Shown here: one piece after another, positions 1 to 5,154 of the stretch | Position numbering within the stretch: position 1 is the stretch's first letter | Layout of the letters: every line of letters starts with the position of its first letter | Assembly: GCA_946480685.1 (NCBI GenBank) | Contig: CAMLLI010000402.1 | Coordinates: 1 to 5,154, forward strand | Length of the DNA: 5,154 nt | Reading direction: 5' to 3' | From: an uncultured Flammeovirgaceae bacterium | GTDB lineage: Bacteria > Bacteroidota > Bacteroidia > Cytophagales > Cyclobacteriaceae | The notes under the pieces: generated by a model | Seen by the model: the letters and a program-made list of their open reading frames with translations, nothing else | Databases searched by the model: none | Told to the model about the DNA's origin: nothing | Program-made: the position numbers and the translations under genes

Positions 1-405
1 GTTATACCGCTGGGTATGGTGGGGGCGTTGCTGGCGTTACTCATCACTGGTAATCCGCTTTCATTCGTTGCTATTATTGGTCTCATTGCACTGGCCGGTG
101 TAGAAGTAAAGAATTCAATCCTGCTGGTTGATTTCACCAATCAACTGAGACAACAAGGTAAATCTGTAGATGAAGCCATCCGCGAAGCAGGTGAAGTCCG
201 CTTCTTACCGATTGTGCTGACATCACTCACAGCCATTGGCGGATTACTTCCTATAGCGTTATCAACCAATCCGCTCATTGCACCGCTTGCCATTGTACTC
301 ATCGGAGGACTCATCAGTTCAACACTACTCTCGCGCATTGTAACGCCCGTAGTATATAAGTTGATACCGCCACGCGTGGAAATAGCTGCGAGCCGCGAGT
401 CTTGA
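1..405 (+). CDS. RND efflux pump inner-membrane subunit, C-terminal part (5' truncated)
   Basis: The frame is open from base 1, so the gene starts upstream; 134 codons remain of a protein that is normally about 1,000-1,050 residues. The product is a proton-driven resistance-nodulation-division transporter of the AcrB/HAE-1 type, which works as a trimer with a periplasmic adaptor and an outer-membrane channel. Visible family marks are GVEVKNSILLVDF (fragment residues 33-45), the G-x-x-R-F-x-P-I-x-x-T-S-x-T-A-I-G-G-L-L-P block (64-84), and a last hydrophobic helix ending in TPVVYKL (about 88-117). These cover the final transmembrane helices of the second half of the protein. The substrate cannot be read from this part. 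The last seven codons and the TGA lie inside a degenerate heptad repeat, so the tail after PPRVE (IAASRES) is probably not conserved. No gene follows closely, so this is likely the last gene of its operon. Confidence 0.93.
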   Translation, partial: VIPLGMVGALLALLITGNPLSFVAIIGLIALAGVEVKNSILLVDFTNQLRQQGKSVDEAIREAGEVRFLPIVLTSLTAIGGLLPIALSTNPLIAPLAIVLIGGLISSTLLSRIVTPVVYKLIPPRVEIAASRES

Positions 406-450
406 GCTGCGAGAGTAAATAGCTGCTGGCCACAAGTTGCAAGCTGCTGG
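386..450. repeat. Degenerate heptanucleotide array, CTGCGAG-like, left arm
   Basis: Successive 7-bp units are CTGCGAG (386), CCGCGAG (393), TCTTGAG (400), CTGCGAG (407) and AGTAAAT (414), then two extra bases, then CTGCTGG (423), CCACAAG (430), TTGCAAG (437) and CTGCTGG (444). Most units end in a purine plus G, and the phase holds apart from one 2-bp slip. The first units overlap the end of the pump gene. A 7-bp period shifts the reading frame, which argues against a coding origin. Confidence 0.75.
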
Positions 451-526
451 ATTGTTTGTCGGAAGGTTACGCGTTTGCTTTAGTAAACGTATACCAATCG
501 ATACAATCCGGCGGCTATATTTTTTT

Positions 527-557
527 CTCACAGCCCATAACTCAAAACTCGCAGCTA
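527..557. repeat. Degenerate heptanucleotide array, reverse orientation, central block
   Basis: Units are CTCACAG (527), CCCATAA (534), CTCAAAA (541) and CTCGCAG (548), followed by CTA. They are the reverse-complement version of the left-arm heptads and follow a run of six T (521-526). The final ten bases are identical to those ending the next block at 646. Confidence 0.7.
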
Positions 558-590
558 GTTCAAAGCAAACTATACTTACCCGATAATCTT

Positions 591-650
591 CCAGCCGCCT
601 GCAGCTTGCATTTCTCTAGCAGCTCGTAACTCACAGCTCGCAGCTAATAT
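591..650. repeat. Degenerate heptanucleotide array, reverse orientation, right arm
   Basis: Units are CCAGCCG (591), CCTGCAG (598) and CTTGCAT (605), then a 4-bp slip, then CTAGCAG (616), CTCGTAA (623), CTCACAG (630), CTCGCAG (637) and CTAATAT (644). This is the counterpart of the left arm at 386-450 on the opposite strand. Confidence 0.7.
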
Positions 651-701
651 CAGAGATACGTTTTATCCGGGTGTAAACTATACCCACAGAAAATCTACCG
701 G

Positions 702-729
702 CAGCCAGTAGCCAGCCACCAGTAGCTCT
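702..729. repeat. Short heptanucleotide array, CAGCCAG-like
   Basis: Four units in phase: CAGCCAG (702), TAGCCAG (709), CCACCAG (716) and TAGCTCT (723). The consensus differs from the neighbouring blocks but the 7-bp period is the same. It lies about 80 bp upstream of the dehydrogenase start. Confidence 0.55.
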
Positions 730-755
730 TCCCTTCAGGCGTGGTTTTTTCTTTC

Positions 756-786
756 TTGCAGAAACTCAGAAATAATTGTAAATCAT
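756..786 (+). promoter_or_regulatory. Weak candidate promoter for the dehydrogenase-hydrolase unit
   Basis: TTG at 756-758 is followed after 20 bases by TAAATCAT (779-786). Spacing fits the Bacteroidota pattern (TTG, 19-21 bases, TAnnTTTG), but the -7 element matches only three of six fixed positions. If real, the leader would be very short, as the start codon is at 809. Listed only as the best candidate near this start. Confidence 0.18.
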
Positions 787-808
787 TAAGCAAAAAGAGA
801 AAACGCGC

Positions 809-1621
809 ATGTCGACAGAACCAAAAAAACTTCAGGGGCAGGTAGCAATTGTTACCGGGGCCAGTTCAGGTATAGGAGCCGGTGTTGCCAAAGCACTGGC
901 CGCACAGGGTGCCGCAGTAGTGGTAAATTACTCCAGCAGTGCTGACAAAGCCGAAGAGGTATTGAAAGAGATAAAGGATGAAGGTGGCGAAGGCTTTGTT
1001 ATAAAAGCCGATGTGAGCAAGGAAGGTGATGTAGTGAAAATGTTTAGTGAAACCATCAAGCGTTATGGTACTGTTGATATTCTCATCAACAATGCAGGTC
1101 TTCAGAAAGACGCGAAGTTCCACGATATGACATTGGATCAATGGAATCATGTTATCGGTATAAATCTTACCGGACAATTCCTGTGTGCACGCGAGGCGAT
1201 TAAAGAGTTTATGCGAAGAGGAGTAGTGCCGGAGCGCTCCAAGTCGGCCGGTAAAATTATCTGCATGAGCTCCGTTCATGAAGTTATACCCTGGGCAGGT
1301 CACGCAAACTATGCGGCATCCAAAGGTGGTGTTATGATGTTGATGAAAACCATTGCACAGGAGTATGCGCCCATGAAGATACGCGTGAACAGTATTGGTC
1401 CCGGTGCCATTCGTACCCCTATAAATTATGCCGCGTGGCAAACTCCACAAGCCTATAATCAGTTGCTGAAACTTATACCCGCCAAGCGTATAGGGGAGTC
1501 GGATGACGTGGGTCGCGCTGCCGTGTGGCTGGCATCTGACGATGCTGAATACGTAAACGGAATAACTTTATTTGTAGATGGCGGTATGTTGTTATACCCG
1601 GGATTTGAAGATAACGGTTAA
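809..1621 (+). CDS. Glucose 1-dehydrogenase, SDR superfamily
   Basis: The predicted reaction is oxidation of beta-D-glucose to D-glucono-1,5-lactone with NAD+ or NADP+ (EC 1.1.1.47) in the cytoplasm. The 270 residues form one Rossmann domain of the classical SDR family: cofactor motif TGASSGIG (16-23), NNAG (94-97), and catalytic tetrad N119, S155, Y168, K172 in YAASK, then PG (198-199). Assignment below superfamily level rests on SSVHEVIPW (154-162), GPGAIRTPIN (197-206) and GITLFVDGGM near the C-terminus, which closely match Bacillus glucose dehydrogenases. The residue after the second beta strand is N40 rather than Asp, which fits dual or NADP use. A short insertion (about 138-147) makes it slightly longer than the 261-residue Bacillus enzymes. 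The ATG at 809 puts the glycine motif at the usual distance; no clear Shine-Dalgarno precedes it. The hydrolase gene follows after 52 bp, probably in the same operon. A related sugar could be the true substrate. Confidence 0.88.
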   Translation: MSTEPKKLQGQVAIVTGASSGIGAGVAKALAAQGAAVVVNYSSSADKAEEVLKEIKDEGGEGFVIKADVSKEGDVVKMFSETIKRYGTVDILINNAGLQKDAKFHDMTLDQWNHVIGINLTGQFLCAREAIKEFMRRGVVPERSKSAGKIICMSSVHEVIPWAGHANYAASKGGVMMLMKTIAQEYAPMKIRVNSIGPGAIRTPINYAAWQTPQAYNQLLKLIPAKRIGESDDVGRAAVWLASDDAEYVNGITLFVDGGMLLYPGFEDNG

Positions 1622-1673
1622 TCTTTTGAATTTTACACCTGGATTGAACTGCTATTAACTACTCATATACCTT

Positions 1674-4295
1674 ATGACGGAAGAAAAAGAACGCCTTCAG
1701 GAAGATAATGCCAAGCTAAAGAACTGGAAGAAATTTGGTCCTTATCTGACGGAACGGCAATGGGCAACGGTGCGCGAAGATTATAGTGCTGATGGAAATG
1801 CCTGGGAGTATATTTCACACGATGCTGCACGCAGCAAAGCATACCGGTGGGGAGAAGAAGGAATCGGAGGGATCAGTGACGACCACCAGTTACTTTGCTT
1901 CGCGCTGTCGTTCTGGAACAAGAAGGATCCGATTTTGAAAGAACGCATATTCGGTCTAACGAGTCACGAAGGAAATCACGGTGAAGACTGCAAAGAGCAG
2001 TATTATTACCTCGACAGCACTCCGACTCATTCGTATATGAAGATGCTGTATAAATATCCGCAGCGGGAGTTCCCCTATAGCCTGCTGAAGGAAGAGAACA
2101 GGCGCAGAAGCAAGAGTGAGCCGGAGTATGAGCTGATGGACACCGGTATATTTAACGATAAAAAGTACTTCGATATATACATTGAGTATGCCAAGGCAGA
2201 TGTCGATGATATACTTATCAAAATTACGGTACACAATAGGGGACCGGAAAATGCACCGATCCACATCGTGCCGCAGATCTGGTTCAGAAATATATGGCAG
2301 TGGAGCCATGGTGTTCGCAGACCGGAAATGTACCTGGACGATGCTGGTATCATTCAGATCAATCATGTCGATTTAGGACGATACTATCTTTTTGCTGAAG
2401 GTAAATCGGAAGCACTCTTTTGCGAGAATGAAACGAACACGGCACGACTCTATAATTTTGCTTCATCCGGTACATTTAAAGATGGTATCAATGATTATAT
2501 AGTCAACAACAAGAAAGGTGTAGTGAATCGTTTTCCGCGTGGTACGAAGGCAGCGATCAATTACGATGTAACGGTACCGGCCGGTGAATGTGTAACGAAA
2601 CGATTGCGTCTCGTAAACAAATTCAATGCAACTCCCTTTGATGACTTTGATACCATCTGGAAGGCACGCGTTAAAGAAGCCGATACATTTTATCACGAGC
2701 TGCAGCAAAATATACCAGACGAAGATCAACGCGATATACAGCGACAGGCACTGGCTGGTATGTTGTGGGGAAAACAATTTTATTACTATGATGTATCACG
2801 ATGGTTGAATGGCGATCCCGGACATCCGGCTCCTCCGGCACAACGCAAGAAGATCAGGAACCAGGAGTGGATGCATTTGAATAATCAAGATATTATTTCG
2901 ATGCCCGACAAGTGGGAGTACCCGTGGTATGCCGCGTGGGATGTTGCATTCCATACTATACCGCTCGCACTGGTTGACTCTGAATTTGCCAAGCAGCAGT
3001 TGTTGTTGTTTACGAAAGAGTGGTATATGCACCCCAACGGACAGCTGCCTGCGTATGAGTGGTCGTTCAGCGATGTTAATCCACCGGTACATGCGTGGGC
3101 AACGTACCGGGTATATAAAATGGATGAGAAGCAGAACGGCAAAGGTGACCGGAGATTTCTCGAAGAAGTTTTTCATAAACTCCTGCTCAATTTCACATGG
3201 TGGGTAAATAAGAAAGACCACGAAGGCAATAACATTTTCCAGGGAGGATTTTTGGGAATGGATAATATCGGAGTGTTCGATCGCAGTGCTCCGTTGCCGG
3301 CAGGTGAGTTCATTGAACAAACGGATGGTACCAGTTGGATGGCGATGTTTACGCTGAACATGTTACGCTTGTCACTGGAGCTGTCGAAAGAGAACCCGAC
3401 ATACCAGAGTCTTGCTACAAAATTCTTCGAACACTTCCTGTACATCGCAGGGGCTATGCGCAATATTGGTAATGAAGGAATTGATTTGTGGGATCAGGAA
3501 GATGAATTCTTCTATGATGTGCTGCGTACCTCCGATGACAAGAATATCCGGATGAAAGTACGTTCGATGGTTGGATTGATTCCGTTGTTTGCTGTCGAGA
3601 TCCTGGATGAAGAAGTTTTTGAATCGAATCCTGAATTCACGGAGCGACTCGAGTGGTTTCTGAAATACAGACCTGATCTCGCGAATTTAATTTCACGCTG
3701 GGCAGAGAAGGGGAGGAAAGAGCGTCACTTGCTATCACTGCTGCGCGGTCACCGGATGAAACGTATTTTGAAACGAATGCTCGATGAGACCGAGTTTCTT
3801 TCACCGTACGGTATACGCGCGCTGTCCAAAGTATACGATGCCAAGCCGTACAAGTTCAACAGCAATGGCACGGAACTCTCCGTGAAATATATACCAGGCG
3901 AAAGTGATTCGAGTATGTTCGGAGGAAATTCAAACTGGCGCGGTCCGATCTGGTTCCCGGTAAATTTTCTGTTGATCGAATCGCTTCAACGCTTTCATCA
4001 ATACTATGGTGAGGATTTTAAAGTAGAACATCCTACAGGCTCCGGCCAGATGCGCACACTTTATGAAATTTCAGATGATCTGTCCGCGCGACTCGTCAGC
4101 ATTTTTACAAAAGATCATGAAGGCAAACGCGCTGTATATAATCACGACAAGCGCATGCAACTCGATCCCGACTTCAATAAATACATTTTGTTCTACGAAT
4201 ATTTTCATGGTGACAGCGGGAGAGGAGTAGGAGCATCACATCAAACCGGATGGACCGGGTTAGTTGCCAAGCTCATTCAGCGCATGAACAGTTGA
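1674..4295 (+). CDS. GH63/MGH1-like glucosidase family protein, YMR196W-type
   Basis: The 873-residue product belongs to the large 'glucosidase' family shared by bacteria and fungi (yeast YMR196W), in the GH63-like (alpha/alpha)6-barrel group that includes mannosylglycerate and glucosylglycerate hydrolases. The N-terminal part carries the family blocks GPYLTERQWATVREDYS (22-38), a stretch with RWGEEGIGG, EGNHGEDCKE and TPTHSY, and a beta-rich region to about 320. The barrel follows: WDVAFH (422-427), GMDNIGVFDRS (528-538), NWRGPIW (754-760) and YEYFHGDSGRG (841-851) with HQTGWT near the end. By analogy with GH63, D530 or D536 would be the general acid and E842 the base; this is inferred. No signal peptide or membrane segment is seen, so it is cytosolic. 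Length is normal and the frame is intact. It starts without a Shine-Dalgarno. The substrate is unknown; the adjacent glucose dehydrogenase suggests that glucose is released. Confidence 0.88.
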   Translation: MTEEKERLQEDNAKLKNWKKFGPYLTERQWATVREDYSADGNAWEYISHDAARSKAYRWGEEGIGGISDDHQLLCFALSFWNKKDPILKERIFGLTSHEGNHGEDCKEQYYYLDSTPTHSYMKMLYKYPQREFPYSLLKEENRRRSKSEPEYELMDTGIFNDKKYFDIYIEYAKADVDDILIKITVHNRGPENAPIHIVPQIWFRNIWQWSHGVRRPEMYLDDAGIIQINHVDLGRYYLFAEGKSEALFCENETNTARLYNFASSGTFKDGINDYIVNNKKGVVNRFPRGTKAAINYDVTVPAGECVTKRLRLVNKFNATPFDDFDTIWKARVKEADTFYHELQQNIPDEDQRDIQRQALAGMLWGKQFYYYDVSRWLNGDPGHPAPPAQRKKIRNQEWMHLNNQDIISMPDKWEYPWYAAWDVAFHTIPLALVDSEFAKQQLLLFTKEWYMHPNGQLPAYEWSFSDVNPPVHAWATYRVYKMDEKQNGKGDRRFLEEVFHKLLLNFTWWVNKKDHEGNNIFQGGFLGMDNIGVFDRSAPLPAGEFIEQTDGTSWMAMFTLNMLRLSLELSKENPTYQSLATKFFEHFLYIAGAMRNIGNEGIDLWDQEDEFFYDVLRTSDDKNIRMKVRSMVGLIPLFAVEILDEEVFESNPEFTERLEWFLKYRPDLANLISRWAEKGRKERHLLSLLRGHRMKRILKRMLDETEFLSPYGIRALSKVYDAKPYKFNSNGTELSVKYIPGESDSSMFGGNSNWRGPIWFPVNFLLIESLQRFHQYYGEDFKVEHPTGSGQMRTLYEISDDLSARLVSIFTKDHEGKRAVYNHDKRMQLDPDFNKYILFYEYFHGDSGRGVGASHQTGWTGLVAKLIQRMNS

Positions 4296-4355
4296 TGTGC
4301 CACATGATATATATCTGAAAGTATAAGAAGCGAAACAGGTATATAGTATAAACGA

Positions 4356-4393
4356 AAAAACCGATAACATCCCGTCTGGAATTATCGGTTTTT
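4356..4393 (+). terminator. Strong intrinsic terminator after the glucosidase gene
   Basis: A perfect 12-bp stem pairs AAAAACCGATAA (4356-4367) with TTATCGGTTTTT (4382-4393). The 14-base loop can add three inner pairs (TCC 4370-4372 with GGA 4378-4380). The stem ends in a T run, and the mirrored A run would let it work on the opposite strand too. It starts 60 bp after the stop codon and separates the dehydrogenase-glucosidase unit from the GH105-type gene. Confidence 0.9.
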
Positions 4394-4403
4394 AATCCTA
4401 ACC

Positions 4404-4419
4404 TGCCTACCTGTAGGCA
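4404..4419. repeat. Short perfect palindromic hairpin
   Basis: TGCCTAC (4404-4410) and GTAGGCA (4413-4419) are exact reverse complements around CT. It sits ten bases after the terminator stem. From memory, palindromes with CCTGCCTACC-like arms recur in intergenic DNA of Bacteroidota, so this may be one copy of a dispersed REP-like element rather than an operator. A single copy here cannot show that. Confidence 0.5.
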
Positions 4420-4491
4420 ATAGATGCTCGAATATAGAAAATATTAAATAGCAATCCATTCAATCAGAAAATATTTATGTTATTCACACCG

Positions 4492-4521
4492 TTGTGTCTC
4501 ATGAAAGTATATATATGTTTA
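4492..4521 (+). promoter_or_regulatory. Candidate Bacteroidota-type promoter for the GH105-type gene
   Basis: TTG at 4492-4494 is followed after exactly 19 bases by TATGTTTA (4514-4521), which matches TAnnTTTG at five of six fixed positions. Both elements and the spacing fit the -33/-7 promoter of the Bacteroidota primary sigma factor. Transcription would begin near 4528, giving an untranslated leader of about 300 bases that includes the heptad array. The match may be chance in A/T-rich DNA. Confidence 0.4.
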
Positions 4522-4668
4522 ACCGTTCGATAAAACGTTGTAGAAAATCATTCACATCAACACGAAATTTGTACTACTAAAAAGTCGTGCCATCTATCAG
4601 TGCTGTCTCTATATATAAAACAGCAATTTCTCTATATTCTGTTCCTGCATGTTCATCTCATGCTCCAC

Positions 4669-4737
4669 ACTTCTTACTTCTTACTTCTACTTCTTGCTTC
4701 TTACTTCTTACTCCTGACTTCTTATTCGTGGCTTCTC
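4669..4737. repeat. Heptanucleotide tandem array, ACTTCTT
   Basis: Ten near-tandem units: ACTTCTT (4669), ACTTCTT (4676), ACTTCT (4683, one base short), ACTTCTT (4689), GCTTCTT (4696), ACTTCTT (4703), ACTCCTG (4710), ACTTCTT (4717), ATTCGTG (4724) and GCTTCTC (4731). Five units are exact and decay grows toward the right end. The + strand is almost pure pyrimidine apart from the first base of each unit. It lies about 90 bp upstream of the GH105-type start codon, within the presumed leader. Confidence 0.85.
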
Positions 4738-4829
4738 TTCCTTCACCAATTAGCTACTTTTTATTAGATTCGAAGTTATAACCAGTTATTTCATTACAAT
4801 TCAAACCCCCAACCTCCATCACTATCTGT

Positions 4830-4895
4830 ATGAAACACTTTATGTATTGTTTAGGTGCCTTCATGTTGTTACTCATCAGTACAACCGCATGGTGC
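4830..4895 (+). other. Signal peptide of the GH105-type protein
   Basis: Encodes residues 1-22: a short start with K2 and H3, a hydrophobic core rich in Leu, Met and Ile, then STTAWC before QKKD. Small or Cys residues at -3 and -1 (A20, C22) with Q at +1 are common in Bacteroidota type I signal peptides. It implies action in the periplasm, where lyase products imported by a SusCD-type system would be processed. Confidence 0.75.
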
Positions 4896-5154
4896 CAGAA
4901 GAAAGATCAGGATCTCTTCAGCAAAAATTTTATCACCGGTCAAATGAAAAAAGTATGCGACTGGCAATTGAACAATCCGGTAACGATCAATGAAAAAAAC
5001 GAAAACGATTGGGCACGCGCAGCATTCTATACGGGTGTAATGGCTACGTATCAGACAACACAGGATGAAAAATATCTGAATGCAGCCATCGCGTGGTCGG
5101 AGTCGTTCGATTGGAAATTAGCAAAACGCTTTCGTCATGCTGATGATCACGCTA
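4830..5154 (+). CDS. Exported GH88/GH105-type glycoside hydrolase, N-terminal part (3' truncated)
   Basis: The frame runs from ATG 4830 to the window edge, giving 108 codons of a family usually about 350-420 residues long. GH105 enzymes remove the unsaturated galacturonyl residue that pectate or rhamnogalacturonan lyases leave at the non-reducing end of oligosaccharides. Residues 1-22 form a signal peptide: K2 and H3, a hydrophobic core about 7-19, and a likely type I cleavage after AWC22 before Q23. C22 is not in a good lipobox because W21 precedes it, so a lipoprotein is less likely. The mature part has DWARAAFYTGVMATYQTT (60-77), DEKYL (79-83) and RHADDHA (102-108), which match the first helices of the GH105 barrel; the main catalytic Asp would lie beyond the window. 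The start is chosen because it places the signal peptide correctly. There is no Shine-Dalgarno. It is probably the first gene of a pectin-related unit. GH88 is the main alternative. Confidence 0.82.
   Translation, partial: MKHFMYCLGAFMLLLISTTAWCQKKDQDLFSKNFITGQMKKVCDWQLNNPVTINEKNENDWARAAFYTGVMATYQTTQDEKYLNAAIAWSESFDWKLAKRFRHADDHA

Larger units (their letters stand above)
383..646. repeat. Large imperfect inverted repeat built partly from heptads
   Basis: The outer ends are exact: TAGCTGCGAG at 383-392 and its reverse complement CTCGCAGCTA at 637-646. Reading inward, heptad blocks correspond loosely (386-450 against 591-646). GGAAGGTTA (461-469) then faces TAATCTTCC (584-592) with one mismatch, and GTTTGCTTT (473-481) faces AAAGCAAAC (562-570) exactly. 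The arms are about 99 and 85 bp; the left one has roughly 10 extra bases (451-460). The centre (about 482-561) carries a further heptad block and a third copy of CTCGCAGCTA (548-557). A small hairpin is possible at 472-489 (7 pairs with one G-T, loop TTTA). RNA read through the region could fold into a long imperfect stem. The element starts inside the pump gene. Whether it is a mobile-element relic, a REP-like element or only two facing arrays cannot be decided from one copy. Confidence 0.6.
406..808. other. Gene-free spacer between pump and dehydrogenase genes
   Basis: No credible gene is seen on either strand. The spacer is mostly the heptad blocks and the inverted repeat listed separately. 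AAACTATAC occurs twice (567-575 and 675-683), with a related AAACGTATACC at 485-495; these words sit between the heptad blocks. CCAC (716-719) and GTGG (741-744) flank a 21-base loop and precede a T-rich run (745-757), which could act as a weak terminator but is poor as a hairpin. TACGTTTT (657-664) resembles a Bacteroidota -7 element but has no TTG at the right distance upstream. The stretch 760-808 is A-rich, as expected for a leader without a Shine-Dalgarno sequence. Confidence 0.7.
4394..4829. other. Gene-free spacer upstream of the GH105-type gene
   Basis: No credible gene is seen. From left to right it holds a short palindrome (4404-4419), an A/T-rich stretch with a candidate promoter (4492-4521), a second weaker promoter-like pair (TTG 4538-4540 and GAAATTTG 4564-4571, spacing 23, too long for a good match), and the ACTTCTT heptad array (4669-4737). 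Nearer the next gene, GTTATAAC (4775-4782) is an 8-bp palindrome followed by a second AGTTAT; a role as an operator is possible but unsupported. The last bases before the start codon are C- and A-rich with no Shine-Dalgarno. An open frame at 4587-4781 is only the translation of the repeat. Confidence 0.65.

Noticed and set aside
472..489. Intrinsic terminator for the pump gene
   Set aside because: The 7-pair hairpin includes a G-T pair and is followed by ATACCAATC rather than a T run.
383..729. CRISPR array
   Set aside because: Units are 7 bp, degenerate and directly adjacent or in opposite orientations; there are no 24-47 bp identical repeats, no unique spacers and no cas genes.
714..757. 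Terminator with a T-rich tail before the dehydrogenase gene
   Set aside because: The stem is only about four to six pairs with a 21-base loop, too weak to call despite the T-rich run.
866..1450. 194-codon open frame on the - strand
   Set aside because: It lies fully inside the glucose dehydrogenase gene, whose own product has all SDR motifs; the opposite-strand product is rich in Cys and His with no known family.
2796..3320. 174-codon open frame on the - strand
   Set aside because: It is antisense to the conserved barrel region of the glucosidase and shows no domain or start signal of its own.
4295..4305. ATGTG-C-CACAT palindrome at the glucosidase stop codon
   Set aside because: Five-base arms around one base cannot form a stable hairpin, and there is no second copy to suggest an operator.
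4587..4781. Open frame of 64 codons on the + strand
   Set aside because: Its middle third is translated from the ACTTCTT array, giving a low-complexity Leu/Thr/Ser run; no start context and no recognisable family.
4887..4895. Lipoprotein signal (lipobox) in the GH105-type protein
   Set aside because: C22 is preceded by T-A-W, and a Trp at -1 does not fit the lipobox; type I cleavage is more likely.

Overview
The window looks like chromosomal DNA from a member of the Bacteroidota, perhaps a Chitinophagaceae-like soil or plant-associated bacterium. The lineage is inferred from start codons lacking Shine-Dalgarno sequences in A/T-rich leaders, one candidate promoter of the Bacteroidota -33/-7 type, moderate GC, and an HAE-1-like RND pump close to a secreted GH105-type enzyme. 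No rRNA or other lineage marker is present, so the assignment stays tentative. All four genes read on the + strand, and two of them are cut by the window edges.

Layout. Bases 1-405 hold the last 134 codons of an RND efflux pump inner-membrane subunit. Bases 406-808 are a gene-free spacer filled with degenerate 7-bp repeats; part of it (383-646) forms a large, diverged inverted repeat that starts inside the 3' end of the pump gene. Bases 809-1621 encode a glucose 1-dehydrogenase of the SDR superfamily. After a 52-bp gap, bases 1674-4295 encode an 873-residue cytosolic glycoside hydrolase of the GH63/MGH1-like type, related to yeast YMR196W. A strong intrinsic terminator (4356-4393) closes this two-gene unit. 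A second gene-free spacer (4394-4829) holds a short palindrome, a candidate promoter and a second, different heptanucleotide array. From 4830 to the right edge is the N-terminal part of an exported GH88/GH105-type enzyme, probably an unsaturated rhamnogalacturonyl hydrolase.

How the genes may work together. The dehydrogenase and the GH63-like hydrolase are co-directional, close, and share one terminator. The simplest model is that the hydrolase releases glucose in the cytoplasm from an unidentified glucoside and the dehydrogenase oxidises it to gluconolactone. The GH105-type gene lies beyond the terminator, has its own leader and a signal peptide, and probably belongs to a separate pectin-degradation unit. 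The pump is likely unrelated.

Most unusual feature. Both spacers are built on a 7-bp period, with two unrelated consensus sequences (CTGCGAG-like and ACTTCTT-like). In the first spacer the heptads sit in opposite orientations within a larger inverted repeat, and they encode the last seven residues and stop codon of the pump protein. I see no phage, CRISPR, toxin-antitoxin or defence system here.
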